A stretch of DNA of 5,616 nucleotides from Bacillota bacterium (GTDB lineage: Bacteria > Bacillota > Bacilli > Bacillales > Cytobacillaceae). This document shows, one piece after another, positions 5,529-5,616 of the stretch. A model generated the notes under the pieces. That model worked only from the letters and a program-made list of their open reading frames with translations, did no database searches and had not been told where the DNA came from. Location of the stretch: contig JAEWIG010000078.1 of NCBI GenBank assembly GCA_023387295.1, positions 1 through 5,616 on the forward strand, written 5' to 3'. The number at the start of each line of letters is the position of its first letter. The stretch's first letter is position 1. The position numbers were made by a program, and so were the translations under genes.

Positions 5529-5616
5529 ATTTTTGGTTGAAATTACCAATAATTCGATGTATCATATTGATATATCAATATGATACATCGAATTATTGGT
5601 AATTTCAACCAAAAAT
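5529..5616. repeat. Perfect palindrome of at least 88 nt without spacer, at the window end
   Basis: The 44 bases 5529-5572 are followed at once by their exact reverse complement (5573-5616), with the centre inside GATATATC between 5572 and 5573. All 44 pairs match, and the sequence is AT-rich with no GC-rich terminator-like core. The right arm stops only because the window stops, so the true palindrome may be longer. Possible readings are a fold-back or MITE-like element, a telomere-resolution-type site, or a fold-back assembly artefact at a contig end. No ORF overlaps it. Confidence 0.9.

Noticed and set aside
5529..5616. CRISPR repeat or terminator
   Set aside because: There is a single palindromic unit with no spacers or repeated copies, and no GC-rich stem or U tract beyond the arms.

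Overview
The window looks like chromosomal DNA of a low-GC, Gram-positive Bacillaceae-type bacterium. It is AT-rich and has strong GGAGG-type ribosome binding sites, hairpin-plus-U-tract terminators, a T-box leader element, a lipoprotein with a lipobox, and a PadR/HAAS gene pair typical of Bacillus relatives. The species cannot be named from the sequence.

Left part (1-3605): every gene lies on the minus strand. From right to left these are an AraC-family regulator with a GyrI-like ligand domain (2727-3605) and its own terminator (2641-2673). Then comes about 430 bp of decayed coding DNA, holding a GrpB-like fragment (2523-2633) and a broken ECF sigma factor (2199-2536). An intact Gfo/Idh/MocA sugar-type dehydrogenase follows (1107-2129). 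Next is a T-box antiterminator/terminator module (944-1034) that seems to lack Stem I, and last the 5' two-thirds or so of a lipoprotein gene that runs off the left edge (1-766).

Right part (3798-5332): a plus-strand two-gene operon of a PadR repressor (3877-4224) and a HAAS-domain polytopic membrane protein (start preferred at 4211, overlapping padR by 14 nt), ending at a hairpin terminator that could also serve the other strand (5291-5332). The promoter region of this operon holds four phased 14-bp imperfect repeats, probably the binding sites of the PadR protein or another regulator.

Right end (5333-5616): non-coding. It holds a 12-bp perfect stem-loop, about 165 bp without a gene, and a perfect palindrome of at least 88 nt with no spacer that reaches the last base of the window. 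That palindrome may be a real fold-back element or an assembly artefact at a contig end.

The genes do not form one pathway. The window reads as a patchwork of single-gene units, remnants and one autoregulated operon. The items most worth a second look are the Stem I-less T-box, the end palindrome, the 14-bp repeat array and the sigma/GrpB remnants. No mobile element gene, CRISPR array, tRNA or rRNA was seen.
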